Shown: in pieces, positions 24,961-34,838 of the stretch
Position numbering within the stretch: the stretch's first letter is position 1
How the letters are laid out: the number at the start of each line of letters is the position of its first letter
Assembly (NCBI GenBank): GCA_007922305.1
Contig: ML677334.1
Location: 55,139,780-55,203,779, forward strand
Length of the DNA: 64,000 nt
Direction: 5' to 3'
Origin: Dermatemys mawii
Lineage: Eukaryota > Chordata > Testudines > Dermatemydidae
The notes under the pieces: model-generated
The model's database searches: none
Told to the model about the DNA's origin: nothing
Seen by the model: the letters and a program-made list of their open reading frames with translations, nothing else
Position numbers and translations under genes: made by a program

Positions 24961-27331
24961 AAAATTGTTGATTGGCTCTAGTTTTCAAGATATGCTATTG
25001 GGTCAGTATATACGACCCTTGACATGGGAATGGCGGAGGATAAGAGAGTTATAAAGGGAAGGGATCTCAATTTAAACCAGAAATGACTAAAATACATCTT
25101 TGACTGGATCTATGAATAAATCTATGACTGGGTTTGGACAGTACTTGCTTTTTAGACAAAACAATGAATGATGCAATCTGAAGCTGGTATTGCGTCATAC
25201 ATGATATGAATTGCATCATGTTATTCCTAGAAGTCATGGATGATGCAATCATAACGAAACTTACATCACTCTGCTGAACAAATTGCCCTATATCAGCTCT
25301 AGAAATCATACAGTGTCGTGCTCTCTTGTTTGTCAGTGTTTGATTTTGCAAAGGGACACATTTCTGTTTAGCCAAAGTGAGCAGAGATGCCTCGTACTTG
25401 TGTGAACAGTGCAGATAACTTCAGCTATGTTTGTGGTGAAGTGACTTTTGCATCACAAAAGCGCAGTATAACCACTATGGTTAAGAAAGCCTATCACCTT
25501 TATTTTGGCTGCAAAATTGGAGATCAGGACAAGAGGTGGGCCCCACACGTATACTGCAACACTTGTGCAACAAATCTTCACCAGTGGTTGAACAGGAAAA
25601 GGAAATCTTTGCCTTTTGCAGTGCCAATGATTTGGAGAGAGCCAACAGATCATACCGGCAATTGTTACTTCTGCATGGTGCCTCCAGTTGGGAAAGGTGT
25701 GTCAAAGAAGAAAAAGTGGACTGTGCATTATCCAAACATTCCATCAGCTATACGCCCAATACCCCACGGAGAAGGACTGCCGGTTCCTGATGCACCAGAA
25801 TCATTCTCACTTGAGTCAGACGAGGAAGAGGAAGAGGATGAAACTTCTGGTCCTGAGCCATCAATGTCACAGGACCCACATTTTCTCCCATCCTCCTCCT
25901 CTGAACCACACCTCATAACACAAGCTGAACTGAATGACCTTGTCAGGGATTTGGAACTACCCAAGAGTAAGGCAGAGCTGTTGGGCTCCAGACTACAGCA
26001 GTGGAATCTCCTGGCAGGTGATGTTAGGGTTTCCATGTTCCGTGACCGTCAAAAGGATCTTGTCCCATTCTTCTTCATGGAAGGTGATCTTGTAGCCTGC
26101 AACAACATCGATGATGTGATGGCAGCCCTCAACATCGTTCACGATCCAGATGAGTGGAGACTCTTCATTGATTCATCGAAGATGAGTCTTAAAGCTGTTT
26201 TGCTGCATAATGGCAATGTTTTGCCATCAATTGCAGTTGGTCATGCAGTCCATATGAAGGAAACCTATGACAACATGAAACAACTTTTGAGGTGCATAAA
26301 CTATGACCAACATCAGTGGCAGCTTTGTGGCCATTTGAAGGTTGTTGCTCTCTTGCTTGGTCTGCAGACTGGATACACAAAGTACTGCTGTTTTCTCTGC
26401 GAATGGGATAGTCGTGCAAGAGATTCCCACTACATCAAGAAAGATTGGCCACTGCGACAGTCATTGGAGCCTGGAAGGAAAAGTGTTCAGCATCCACCAC
26501 TTGTTGAATCAAGGAAGATTTTGTTACCACCCTTACACATCAAGCTGGGTCTGATGAAGAACTTTGTCAAGGCCATTGACAAAACACAAGCAGCTTTCAA
26601 GTACCTCCATGGAAAATTTCCAAGGTTAAGTGAAGCTAAGATAAAGGAAGGTGTCTTTGTTGGTCCTCAGATTCGTGAACTTCTTTGAGATGATGCATTT
26701 GACCATGCACTGCGTGGCAAGGAAAAGATGGCATGGAAAGCCTTCCAGTCAGTGGCAATACATTTTCTCGGAAACAACAAGGCAGACAGCTACAGGTTGT
26801 TGGTAGAAAACCTCCTCAAGGCATACAAAAGCCTTGGTTGCAACATGTCACTAAAGATACATTTTTTGCACTCTCATCTAGATTTTTTTCCACCGAACTG
26901 CGGAGCAGTGAGCAACGAGCACGGCAAGCAATTTCACCAGGACATTGCAACAATGGAGAAACACTATCAGGGCAAATGGAGCCCATCCATGCTTGCAGAC
27001 TATTGCTGGACAGTGACAAGGGATGCTCCATTTAATAAATACAAGAGACAAGCCAAGAAGAACCAAGTAGACACTGAATAGGACTAAACTATGTACATAA
27101 TAGTTTTTTGCCTTTTGTTTCATAATACATTTTATTTATATAACCCTTTTGCTGATTTTTAAAGTGTTACATAAACAGGACAGGTGAAATATTATCATGT
27201 AAAGCAACCATAAACACATGAAAAGACCTAGGTTTACAATTTATGATTAAAACTTTACTATCTACACAATATACATAGACATAAAATGTAAAAATTAAAT
27301 ATCTTAGAAACAGTAGCCAATCAGTTGTTTT
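24961..27331 (+). mobile_element. DNA transposon of an orphan family, near full length
   Basis: A single long frame (25387-27081) with a transposase-like protein is bracketed by facing inverted segments, 24961-24993 and 27299-27331. These match at 24 of 33 positions without gaps, including uninterrupted tgattggct and aagatat blocks. The true ends may lie further out (about 24900 and 27430), because weaker similarity continues outward; no target duplication was found. There is no intron and no poly(A) tail, so it is a DNA transposon and not a retrocopy. Confidence 0.6.
25387..27081 (+). pseudogene. Transposase-like protein, one in-frame stop
   Basis: The frame runs 565 codons from ATG 25387 to TAG 27081, broken only by TGA at 26686-26688 (codon 434); the same frame continues on the far side. 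The N-terminus has paired cysteines (C5, C16, C57-x2-C60, C93-x2-C96) that look like a zinc-binding, possibly DNA-binding, module. Residues 143-175 are an acidic, serine-rich linker. From about 255 there is an RNase H-like region: FIDSS with D262, GHLKVVALLLG at 315-325, a CCFLCEWDSR knuckle at 334-343, and after the stop SNEHGKQFHQD, which would give the last acidic residue. The protein belongs to a family I have met in arthropods, cnidarians and vertebrates as uncharacterised MPRxCVN proteins; I cannot place it in a named superfamily. The stop is consistent with a CGA to TGA change. Confidence 0.75.
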
Positions 27332-27639
27332 AATTGTTATATTTGAATTCAGCACTTCAAAATACATAATAAATATCACATTTTATCTCTGAAGCAGACG
27401 ACTTCTAAAAAATTGTAGACCAGTGTTATCAACATTCTTTGCCACACTGTTTATGATGATATTTCAGCCTACAAATGACTTCCAATCTGTTTATTAGTAT
27501 TTCATTTTGCTTTTGTTCCTGCAATTTGTGTCAAGGGTACCTGGAGTTCTGAATAGGCAGCTCTTTGTGTCATTGCATAAATCTAAAGAAATTATTATTT
27601 ATTTGCACGGCAGTAGTTCCGAGAAGACCAAGCCATGGA
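27332..27639. other. Intergenic, no gene seen
   Basis: AT-rich; may include the outer end of the preceding transposon. Confidence 0.35.
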
Positions 27640-27850
27640 CCAGGACCCCATTATGCTGGCTCTGTACAAACACACAGCAAGAAGACAGTCCCTGCACCAA
27701 TGAGTTTACAATCTAAGTATAAGACAAGAGACAGCAGATGGATAGAGAGAGACAGGGAAGTACGAGGAAACAATGAGACAATATTGGTCATGTGCTGCCT
27801 AAGGCACATTGCGCACGCACTAAGAAGAAGAAACACATCAGCAGCCTAAC
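27640..27850. repeat. Interspersed repeat (MIR-related family)
   Basis: The order ctgtacaaacacaca, agacagtccctgcacc, tttacaatctaagtataagac, gatggatagagagag and acaatgagacaatattggtc is a widely repeated turtle/crocodile segment. Related pieces occur at 12130-12160 and 29800-29935. The family name is not certain. Confidence 0.6.
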
Positions 27851-30335
27851 CGCTGTCAAGTTCTTTTGTAGGTATCAGGGCAAATGAGAGTTTTAAGAAG
27901 GAAAGTAGAAGAGAACAAGTAGCTTATATAAATATGTTAATAAATAAAATTAATATTGCTATGAGTATAATTCATTACCCATCTCATGTGACTGGACACC
28001 TAAATCACATAGTCCTGGTTTGTGCATCCAAGACTTTTCTGAATGGCCATAGGGACACTTTTCACATCAATACACAAGGGGAAAAAAAAGACAAATATTT
28101 ATGACACTCTTTTTAAACAATTTTTTAGAATGATGTTTGCAGAAAGTAAAAAAGGATACAAATACAATCAAAGCAAATGTGTGGGGATTTTTGCTCAAAG
28201 GAAGTTTTTACAAATAGTTTTGCCGTATTTGCTCACCAGTCATTCTCACAGCAACCTTGATGGCGCAGAAGGCTATGGTTGTACCTCCTGTTAAAAAAAA
28301 AGCAAAGTGTCTGTTTTCATACAAAATATTCTCAGCAAGAAAGACAAGATAAGGAAACGTTCTGAACACATAGAAAAATATTTCCATAATTTTCTAATAA
28401 GCAGCAATTCAATATATAAAATCAAACTTCAGCAGAATGAGACCAGAGCATATAATATGTGACTGTTGGGATTATATAGTGGAGAAGCTCATTGATTTTT
28501 TTATGAAGTATTGGATCCTGGAGATTTTAAAATTAGGCACTGGGATGACCCAGTTTGGGTGGAAAAAGTTTATAGAATCCCAGGAAAGAACACAGCCCCA
28601 GGAAAAGTGTCTGGAGATACAGTTATTTTTAACCTTTCACACCTTCATGACAAAGAGTGAATTCAGAAAACTGAGAGTAGAAAAGAGAGATTTAGTTTAG
28701 GAATGGTAGAATCCTTTCCCCTCAGAACAGCCCTGGCACAGAACTTGTAAGGCAAACTTTACTTCAGACTAAGCAGGAATTTTTGGACTATAAAATGAAA
28801 GACGCCATTTTATTCCCAGCAAAACAGTGTGAGAGACCAAAGTAAAATGGATGTCCTGGGCCATGGCTCAGCTGACTAATTGCTGGACCAGATCAAGAAT
28901 ACAAAGACAGAAGGTAAAAACAATGATCTCAGATCAAGAAATTTGAGATGAAAAAGCCTTCAGCTGAGAATGTAATTGAATTTGCCTTCAACAAATTGAA
29001 TGTTTCAGCTTATTTTAATATGTGTAAAAGGACCAATGGCTAGAGAGATTTCATAATTCCTGTTGGAGAGCATTTCAGATACATTGGTGGAGCAATACTA
29101 AACTAAACAGACTTTCCAATATTAATGGAGAGATAGGGTGCTTACATTGGTACCTGATCTTATCATATTGACACATATATGTTCAGTTGCTGTGTGAAAT
29201 GCCAGGAGAGTTGAATATGAATTGTTTTGACTGTCTACATATGGTACCTGACTATGGGGTGTGATCCTCACTCGCACTTTGGCCCCTTCATGCCAGGTTA
29301 AAGGGCTGGAGTTGTTAAAAAGGCTCTAAAAGGCCTTGATCTGGCCCAGGGTTGGAGGTTCTCCCAGCAGAGCACTGTAGAAGACAGACATAAGGTTGCC
29401 TTCTGAGGGCCTCCGGAGGCACCCAGACGTAGGTAGAGCTGAAGCAAGGGAGGTATGTGTCCCCTTAAGCTGCGCATATTATGCTGCACCATCATAGAAT
29501 CTCATCCACAGATTTTAAGTCAGCCTTCCCTTTGGTGGGTGCCGTAATTGTGGAGTACAGGGCTTTGTGCTACTCCCACTGGCACGACCAATTGGAACTA
29601 GAAAAAATATACCTGGATAATGAGTTTTTTCCTTGTGTGTTCCAAACTGAGTCTCTCTTGCACTGTGCCCCCTTAGGAAATGGGCGGATTGTAATATTAG
29701 TACACAGCATAAGAGTGGCTGTGCTGCATAGAAAAAGAGCTTGTCTCACAAAGCTTTGCATAATAATCTCGGTGGTAAAACAGGGGGTGTATCTGTGAGA
29801 AGAGTCACTGCTATTATTTATTTGCATTATGATTATTCCTAAATGCTCCACCCCTTTGGGTTGGATACTGTGTGAAGACACATATGAAGAAATAGTCCTC
29901 ACTCCAAAGAGTTTATAACCTAAAGAGATGAGGCAGAGGGGGGTCTGAGGTGAAACAGTCCCAGCAGGTCAGGGCAGAGGTACCAAACAAACAAGCCTCC
30001 TGTGTCCCAGTCCAGTGCCCTGTCCACTGGACTATGCTACCTTCCAAATAATACACCCAGACTTTCAGCTTTAAAAATTAATAAATAATGAACATTAACC
30101 CATGAAACCCTGATCTGTAACCACTGAAGAAGCATATAGGGCCTAAGTAAGCCACCATGCATTATCTATATAACTCATTCTCTCTTCGTCTATCCCCCAC
30201 CTCCTCCATTTGTCCCCCTTGTTGTGTTTCATTTATACTTAGATTGTAATCTCTTGAATGCAGGCTTCTCTGTATTCTGTGCAGTACCTAGGACAAATTG
30301 GGGTGCTTTGAAAGCAATGCATAATGTCTCAATAA
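27851..30335. other. Intergenic, no supported gene
   Basis: Open frames of 83-110 codons here (for example 28043-28294, 29481-29798) show no motif. A MIR-related patch at 29800-30050 includes, on the minus strand, a tRNA-like head (ggtagcatagtccagtgg). Confidence 0.4.
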
Positions 30336-30560
30336 TAGGTCTGTCAAGAGGTTAAAAAATGAATCATGCTTAATCACACTCTTAAAACAATAATAGAACA
30401 CCATTTATTTAAATATTTTGGGATGTTTCCTACATTTTCAAATATACTGATTTCAATTACAACACAGAATACAAATGGTACAGTGTTCGCTTTATATTTA
30501 TTTTTATTACAAATATTTGCACTATAAAAATAGTATATTTCAATTCACCCAATATAAGTA

Positions 30561-31901
30561 CAGTAACTCCTTACTTAACGTCATCCCAGTTAATGTCATC
30601 CCAGTTGTTCCATTGCTGAGCAACTAGAGAGCATGCTTCTTTAAAGCTGTGCAATGCTCCCTTATAACCTTGTTTGGCAGCCGCCTGCTTTATCTACTGC
30701 TTTCAGAAAGAGCAGCCCATTGGAGCAAGCTGGTGGGAGCTTGGAACTAGGGTGGACTGGCAGCCCCCCATCAGCTCCCTTAAGTTCCCTGTGTGGCAGC
30801 CACCCAGCAGGCTATCAGTTGCCAGCAGTTCAACTGTCCCTCCCCCCACTGCCATGTGCTGCTCCCGCCATCTGCCTTGAGCTGCTCCTGGGAGCCCCCT
30901 GCTTGCTGTTTAAGGGGGTAGGAGAAGACGAGTGCTAATGTCAATATGTCACCCTTCCCCTGCTCCTGCCCCTCTCCCCCGCACTGCTTTACCCTAGCTC
31001 CACAGAGTAGGGCAGGGTGGGACATGACAGGGGTCAGGACGGAGAGAGCTTGCTGGCAGCAGCTGCCGTCTCAACTTGTTGATCTACTTAAAAAGGCAGT
31101 GTAATTAGAGCGGGGCCAGAGTACTTAAAGGGGCAATGTGCGTCTCTCTCCCTTGTAGGCAACATTAACAACATGTTAACCCTTGAGGGCTCACTCGAGT
31201 GTTAGTTTATCATTTAGCAGTAAAGCATTCCCTGGGAAATATCCCACCCTCTTCCACCCTCTGACTTCACCAACTCAACTAAGCTTTACAATCATCATTG
31301 CTTTGTACAGTATTAAATTGTTTGTTTAAAACATATATTGTTGTTGCAGGGTACTCGGTGTCCTGTAGAAACGAGGCACACACACAGCTGTTGAATAAAA
31401 GTAGTGAGTTTATTGAAGGCAAAAGTGGCACACCCACAACAGGGGCTCCCTTCGTTGCTGCCACGGAGACGGGGAAAGCCCGACGCATCGGAGCAATGCT
31501 CGGGACGAAGCCCACTGCGCGTGGGAACACAGGCAGAGAAATAACAGGAACATTTGCATCTCATGCATACCTCATGAATAACTAATACCTTATTTCTGTC
31601 TTATTAGTATTACATAGTGCAAGCAGGTGTCTCATTAGTTTTGCACAAGGCAAGCAGGCAATGAGAACCGGTTAACTCTGGCATGTAAAGTATGTGATAA
31701 CAGAACAGCAACCAATAATAGCAGCATGAACTATAATACCCTTTCATTCCCTGGAGTTGGGGGGTGGGGGAATGAGCACCCTTTCCTTCCCTGGAGACGA
31801 GGCTGTGAGCACCCTAGCACTCCGCCGTAACAATGTCTTCCGCACCCTTACAATTGTGTATATGTATATATATATACTCTGTGTTAAGCGAGGAGTTACT
31901 G
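30561..31901. mobile_element. Tigger (pogo-type) element inside the hAT
   Basis: Left end cagtaactccttacttaacg and right end tgttaagcgaggagttactg are inverse copies with three mismatches over 20 bases. Both sides are flanked by TA (30559-30560, 31902-31903), the Tc1/mariner duplication. Removing it joins the two pieces of the hAT left arm exactly as in the right arm. The interior 30620-31060 is GC-rich and non-coding. It carries the LTR at 31342-31852. Confidence 0.88.
31342..31852 (-). mobile_element. Solo LTR of an endogenous retrovirus, minus strand (511 bp)
   Basis: On the plus strand it begins TGTTGCAGGG and ends CACCCTTACA, with a perfect 5-bp duplication attgt (31337-31341 and 31853-31857). 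On the minus strand a polyadenylation signal (ttcaataaactc, near 31409) lies in the last quarter followed by a tgtgtgtgcctcg stretch, which sets the orientation. No gag, pol or env is attached. Open frames in it (up to 95 codons) are shadows. Confidence 0.88.
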
Positions 31902-32005
31902 TACTGTAGTGCAGTCTCTTTATCATGAAAGTTGAACTTACAAATGTAGAGTTATGTACAAAAAATAACTACATTCAAAAATAAAACAATGTAAAACTTT
32001 AGAGC

Positions 32006-32524
32006 CTACAAATCCACTCGGTCCCACTTCAGCCAATCGATGAGACAAACAGGTTTAGTTACATTTGCAGGAGACAATGATGCCCAATTCTTGTATACAA
32101 CGTCACCTGAAAGTGAGAAGAGGCATTCACACAGCACTGTTGTAATCGGCATTACAAGATATTTATGTGCCAGATGGGCTAAAGATTCATCTGTCCCTTC
32201 ATGCTTCAACCACAATTCCAGAGGACATGTGTCCATGCTGATGATGATTTCTGTTTGATAACAATCCAAAGAAAAGCAGACCAATGCATGTTCATTTTCA
32301 TTATCTGAGTCAGATGCCACCAACAAAAGATTGGTTTTCTTTTTTGGTGGTTTGTGTTCTGTAGTTTCCACATCTGAGTGTTGCTCTTTTAAGACATCTG
32401 AAAGCATGCTCCACACCTCATCCCTCTCAGATTTTGGAAGGCACTTCAGATTCTTAAACCTTGGGTCAAGTGCTGTAGCTATTTTTAGAAATCTCACATT
32501 GGTACTCTCTTTGTGTTTTGTCAA
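32006..32524 (-). pseudogene. hAT transposase C-terminal fragment (ZBED-like), left arm
   Basis: The 172-codon minus-strand frame carries the classic hAT tail: a DPRFK motif near its start (ALDPRFKNL), an acidic/lysine linker, then the dimerisation domain LAHLAHKYLVMPITTVLCECLFSLSGDVV and SPANVTKPVCLIDWLK. The usual ERxFS is changed to ECLFS. The N-terminal BED finger and most of the catalytic region are absent. Its inverted partner is at 32704-32916. Confidence 0.82.
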
Positions 32525-32703
32525 ATCTGCAATGAACAGTGTTCACAAATCAGACAACATGCTGGTTCATCATCCGAGACTGCTATAACATGAAATATAT
32601 GGCAGAATATGAGTAAAAGAGAGCAGGGGGACATACAATTCTCTCCCAAGGAGTTCAGTCATAAATTTAATCAACACACTTTTTTTTAACAAACATCATC
32701 AGC

Positions 32704-32916
32704 TTGGAAGCATGTCTTCCGGAATGGTGGATGAAGCATAAAGGAGATTATGAATGTTTAGCATATCTGGCACATAAATATCTTGCAATGGAAGCTACAC
32801 AAGTGCCATGCAAACACTTGTTCTCACTTTCAGGTGACATTGCAAATAAGAAGCAGGCAGCAGTATCTCCTGTAAATGTAAACAAATTTGTTTGTCTTAG
32901 CAATTGGCTGAAGTAG
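32704..32916 (+). pseudogene. hAT dimerisation-domain fragment, right arm
   Basis: Plus-strand frame with LPEWWMKHKGDYECLAYLAH, KYLAMEATQVPCKHLFSLSG and SPVNVNKFVCLSNWLK. It is the same domain as 32006-32524 on the other strand, about 100 bp from the palindrome centre. It retains the WW start of the domain that the left copy lost. Confidence 0.8.
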
Positions 32917-33544
32917 AACTGAGTGGACTTAAAGGCTCTAAAGTTTTACATTGTTTTATTTTTGAATGCAGTTATGTAACAAAAAAATTCTACATTTGTA
33001 AGTTACACTTTCACAACAGAGATTGTACTACAGTACTTGTACAGGGTGAACTGAAAAAATACTATTTATTTTATCATTTTATAGTGCAAATATTGGTAAT
33101 AAAAGCTAATATAAAGTGACTACTGTTCACTTTGTACTCTGTGTTGTAATAGAAATCAATATATTTGAAACTGTAGGAAAACATCCAAAAATATTTAATA
33201 AATTTCAGTTGGTGTTAAGAGTGCAATTAATCACAATTACTTTTTTTAATTGTGGTTAATTTTTTTGAGTTAACTGCGATTAATTGACAGCCCTACTCAA
33301 CATATATAATATTCCAAAGGGAGTCCTGCAGGCAACATAATTTGGCTCTGCAGCGGTTGATCTCAAACAATACTTGGGCCTGCTATTACATTTTCTGCCC
33401 TCAAAGAACAACTTAGTCCTTATCATGATAGCATCATTTGACAACCATTATCTAATTAATCCTTAGAAAACCTCTACAAAGTCACTGAAGGCCTGATCTA
33501 CAGCCCATGGAAGTCAATGGGTGCTGGCCCTGGGTATGAAACAT

Positions 33545-33645
33545 TGACCTCATTTTATAGGTGGGAAACTGATGCAAAGAGGTTAAGTGACTTGCCAAAG
33601 AGCACACATGAAGCCAGTGTCAGAGCTAGGACTAGCATTCTGATT
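33545..33645 (-). repeat. MIR-type SINE
   Basis: attttataggtgggaaactg, agaggttaagtgacttgcc and cagagctaggactag follow the minus-strand MIR order closely. Confidence 0.8.
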
Positions 33646-34838
33646 CCCCCGCCCCGTGCACTGGCAACTAAATTGAACAGGAATCATCCTTGTTTGAGGT
33701 CTTGAAAATTAAAATACAAATATCATGAAAATTATAATACCTAGCTCTTGTGTAGCACTTTTCCTCCATTGATCTCAAAGTGCAGCATTCATGAAACAGA
33801 AAATTGCAGTCCTTTTAATATCCAATCCCACTGATATCCAGTCTCATTCCATTAAAGATATTTAGAAGAATATCATGATACACAGCTCATGACCACAAAA
33901 ACGAGCTTGGGCAGACTTCATCTGGAGGCATGAAAAGGAATCAAGTTTCATTGATCTATAACCTCACATTCATTTCTTGCAAAAAGAACAAGGCAGTTGT
34001 AATATATTAAAAATCCAGGCTAGTTTTAGTCTTTTTGTTGGATAAATCAGTCTCTCAGAATAACCTGGGAGTTGTGAATATAGAAAAACTTTGCTGTGTT
34101 TATTTAGAGAATCTAACCCCTTGGAGCCAGAATATATACTAATGCATTTTACATTAGTGGGATGCATCAGAAAATCCTGATTTTTAGTGCCAAGGGGGTA
34201 ATTAATATCAGATCATGTTTGCAAAATGGTTGTGTTTATGTGGGAATGAGAACTAAGCGCTAACTTGTAGGGTTTGATGTATTCAACTTTGCTGTGGAGC
34301 TAGAGCTGGCTGAAGAGTGAAATACTGAAAATAATGGACAAGAGGTAGGATATCTATGGCTAGAAAATGCATTGCTGCTGAAGGAGCTGCCAGCCATGGT
34401 GCTCTGCTCTTTCCCTAGGAATTTTGTATTCACAGAGGAATGGTAAGTAGAAGCTAGAAAATGATTCATGTTTTTTTTTGCTTTTGTGACCTTCAGGAGT
34501 CCCATAAAACAGCTACATTTGTATACTATGATTGTTTCATAGAGTGTCACCTCATAGTACACTGTTTTTCAAGTATGCATGTTTATTGTCCAGCCAACGT
34601 CAATATATGCTCAGAAAATATTTCTGTTCTCACATGTAACTGGAAAAGTGGTTGCTTGGGTATGAAAAATATGCGTTGCCATACCATATAGGCATGGGGA
34701 AAACCCAATCTTCTGTATGATCTGAATCAGACACTGAAGAAAGTACTGTCAACAAGGCATTGCTCTGAACTGAAACATGCCTCTGTTTATGTCTCCTGAG
34801 AGGTCAAAACCAGATCAACAATACAAATCAGATTTTAG
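33646..34838. other. Intergenic, no gene seen
   Basis: AT-rich, no recognisable gene or repeat. The 100-codon minus-strand frame at 34260-34562 is serine-rich with no family motif. Confidence 0.4.

Larger units (their letters stand above)
30336..33295 (-). mobile_element. Palindromic hAT element with nested insertions
   Basis: Ends taggtctgtcaa and ttgacagcccta are inverse copies; flanks ctcaataa (30328-30335) and ctcaacat (33296-33303) match at 6 of 8. Without the insertion at 30561-31901 it is about 1.6 kb. The left arm (30336-30560 plus 31904-32258) and the right arm (32688-33295) are inverted copies of each other over about 580-600 bp. Each arm codes the transposase C-terminus: minus strand in the left, plus strand in the right. 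The middle 32259-32687 is single copy. This looks like a fold-back derivative of a ZBED/Tam3-like hAT. Confidence 0.85.

Noticed and set aside
26686..26688. TGA as a selenocysteine or programmed read-through codon in the transposase-like frame
   Set aside because: No selenocysteine-type hairpin is recognisable downstream, the family is not known as selenoproteins, and a CGA to TGA change explains it simply.
30654..31025. Possible exon in GC-rich sequence at 30650-31030
   Set aside because: It is the interior of the Tigger element; frames are open on both strands.
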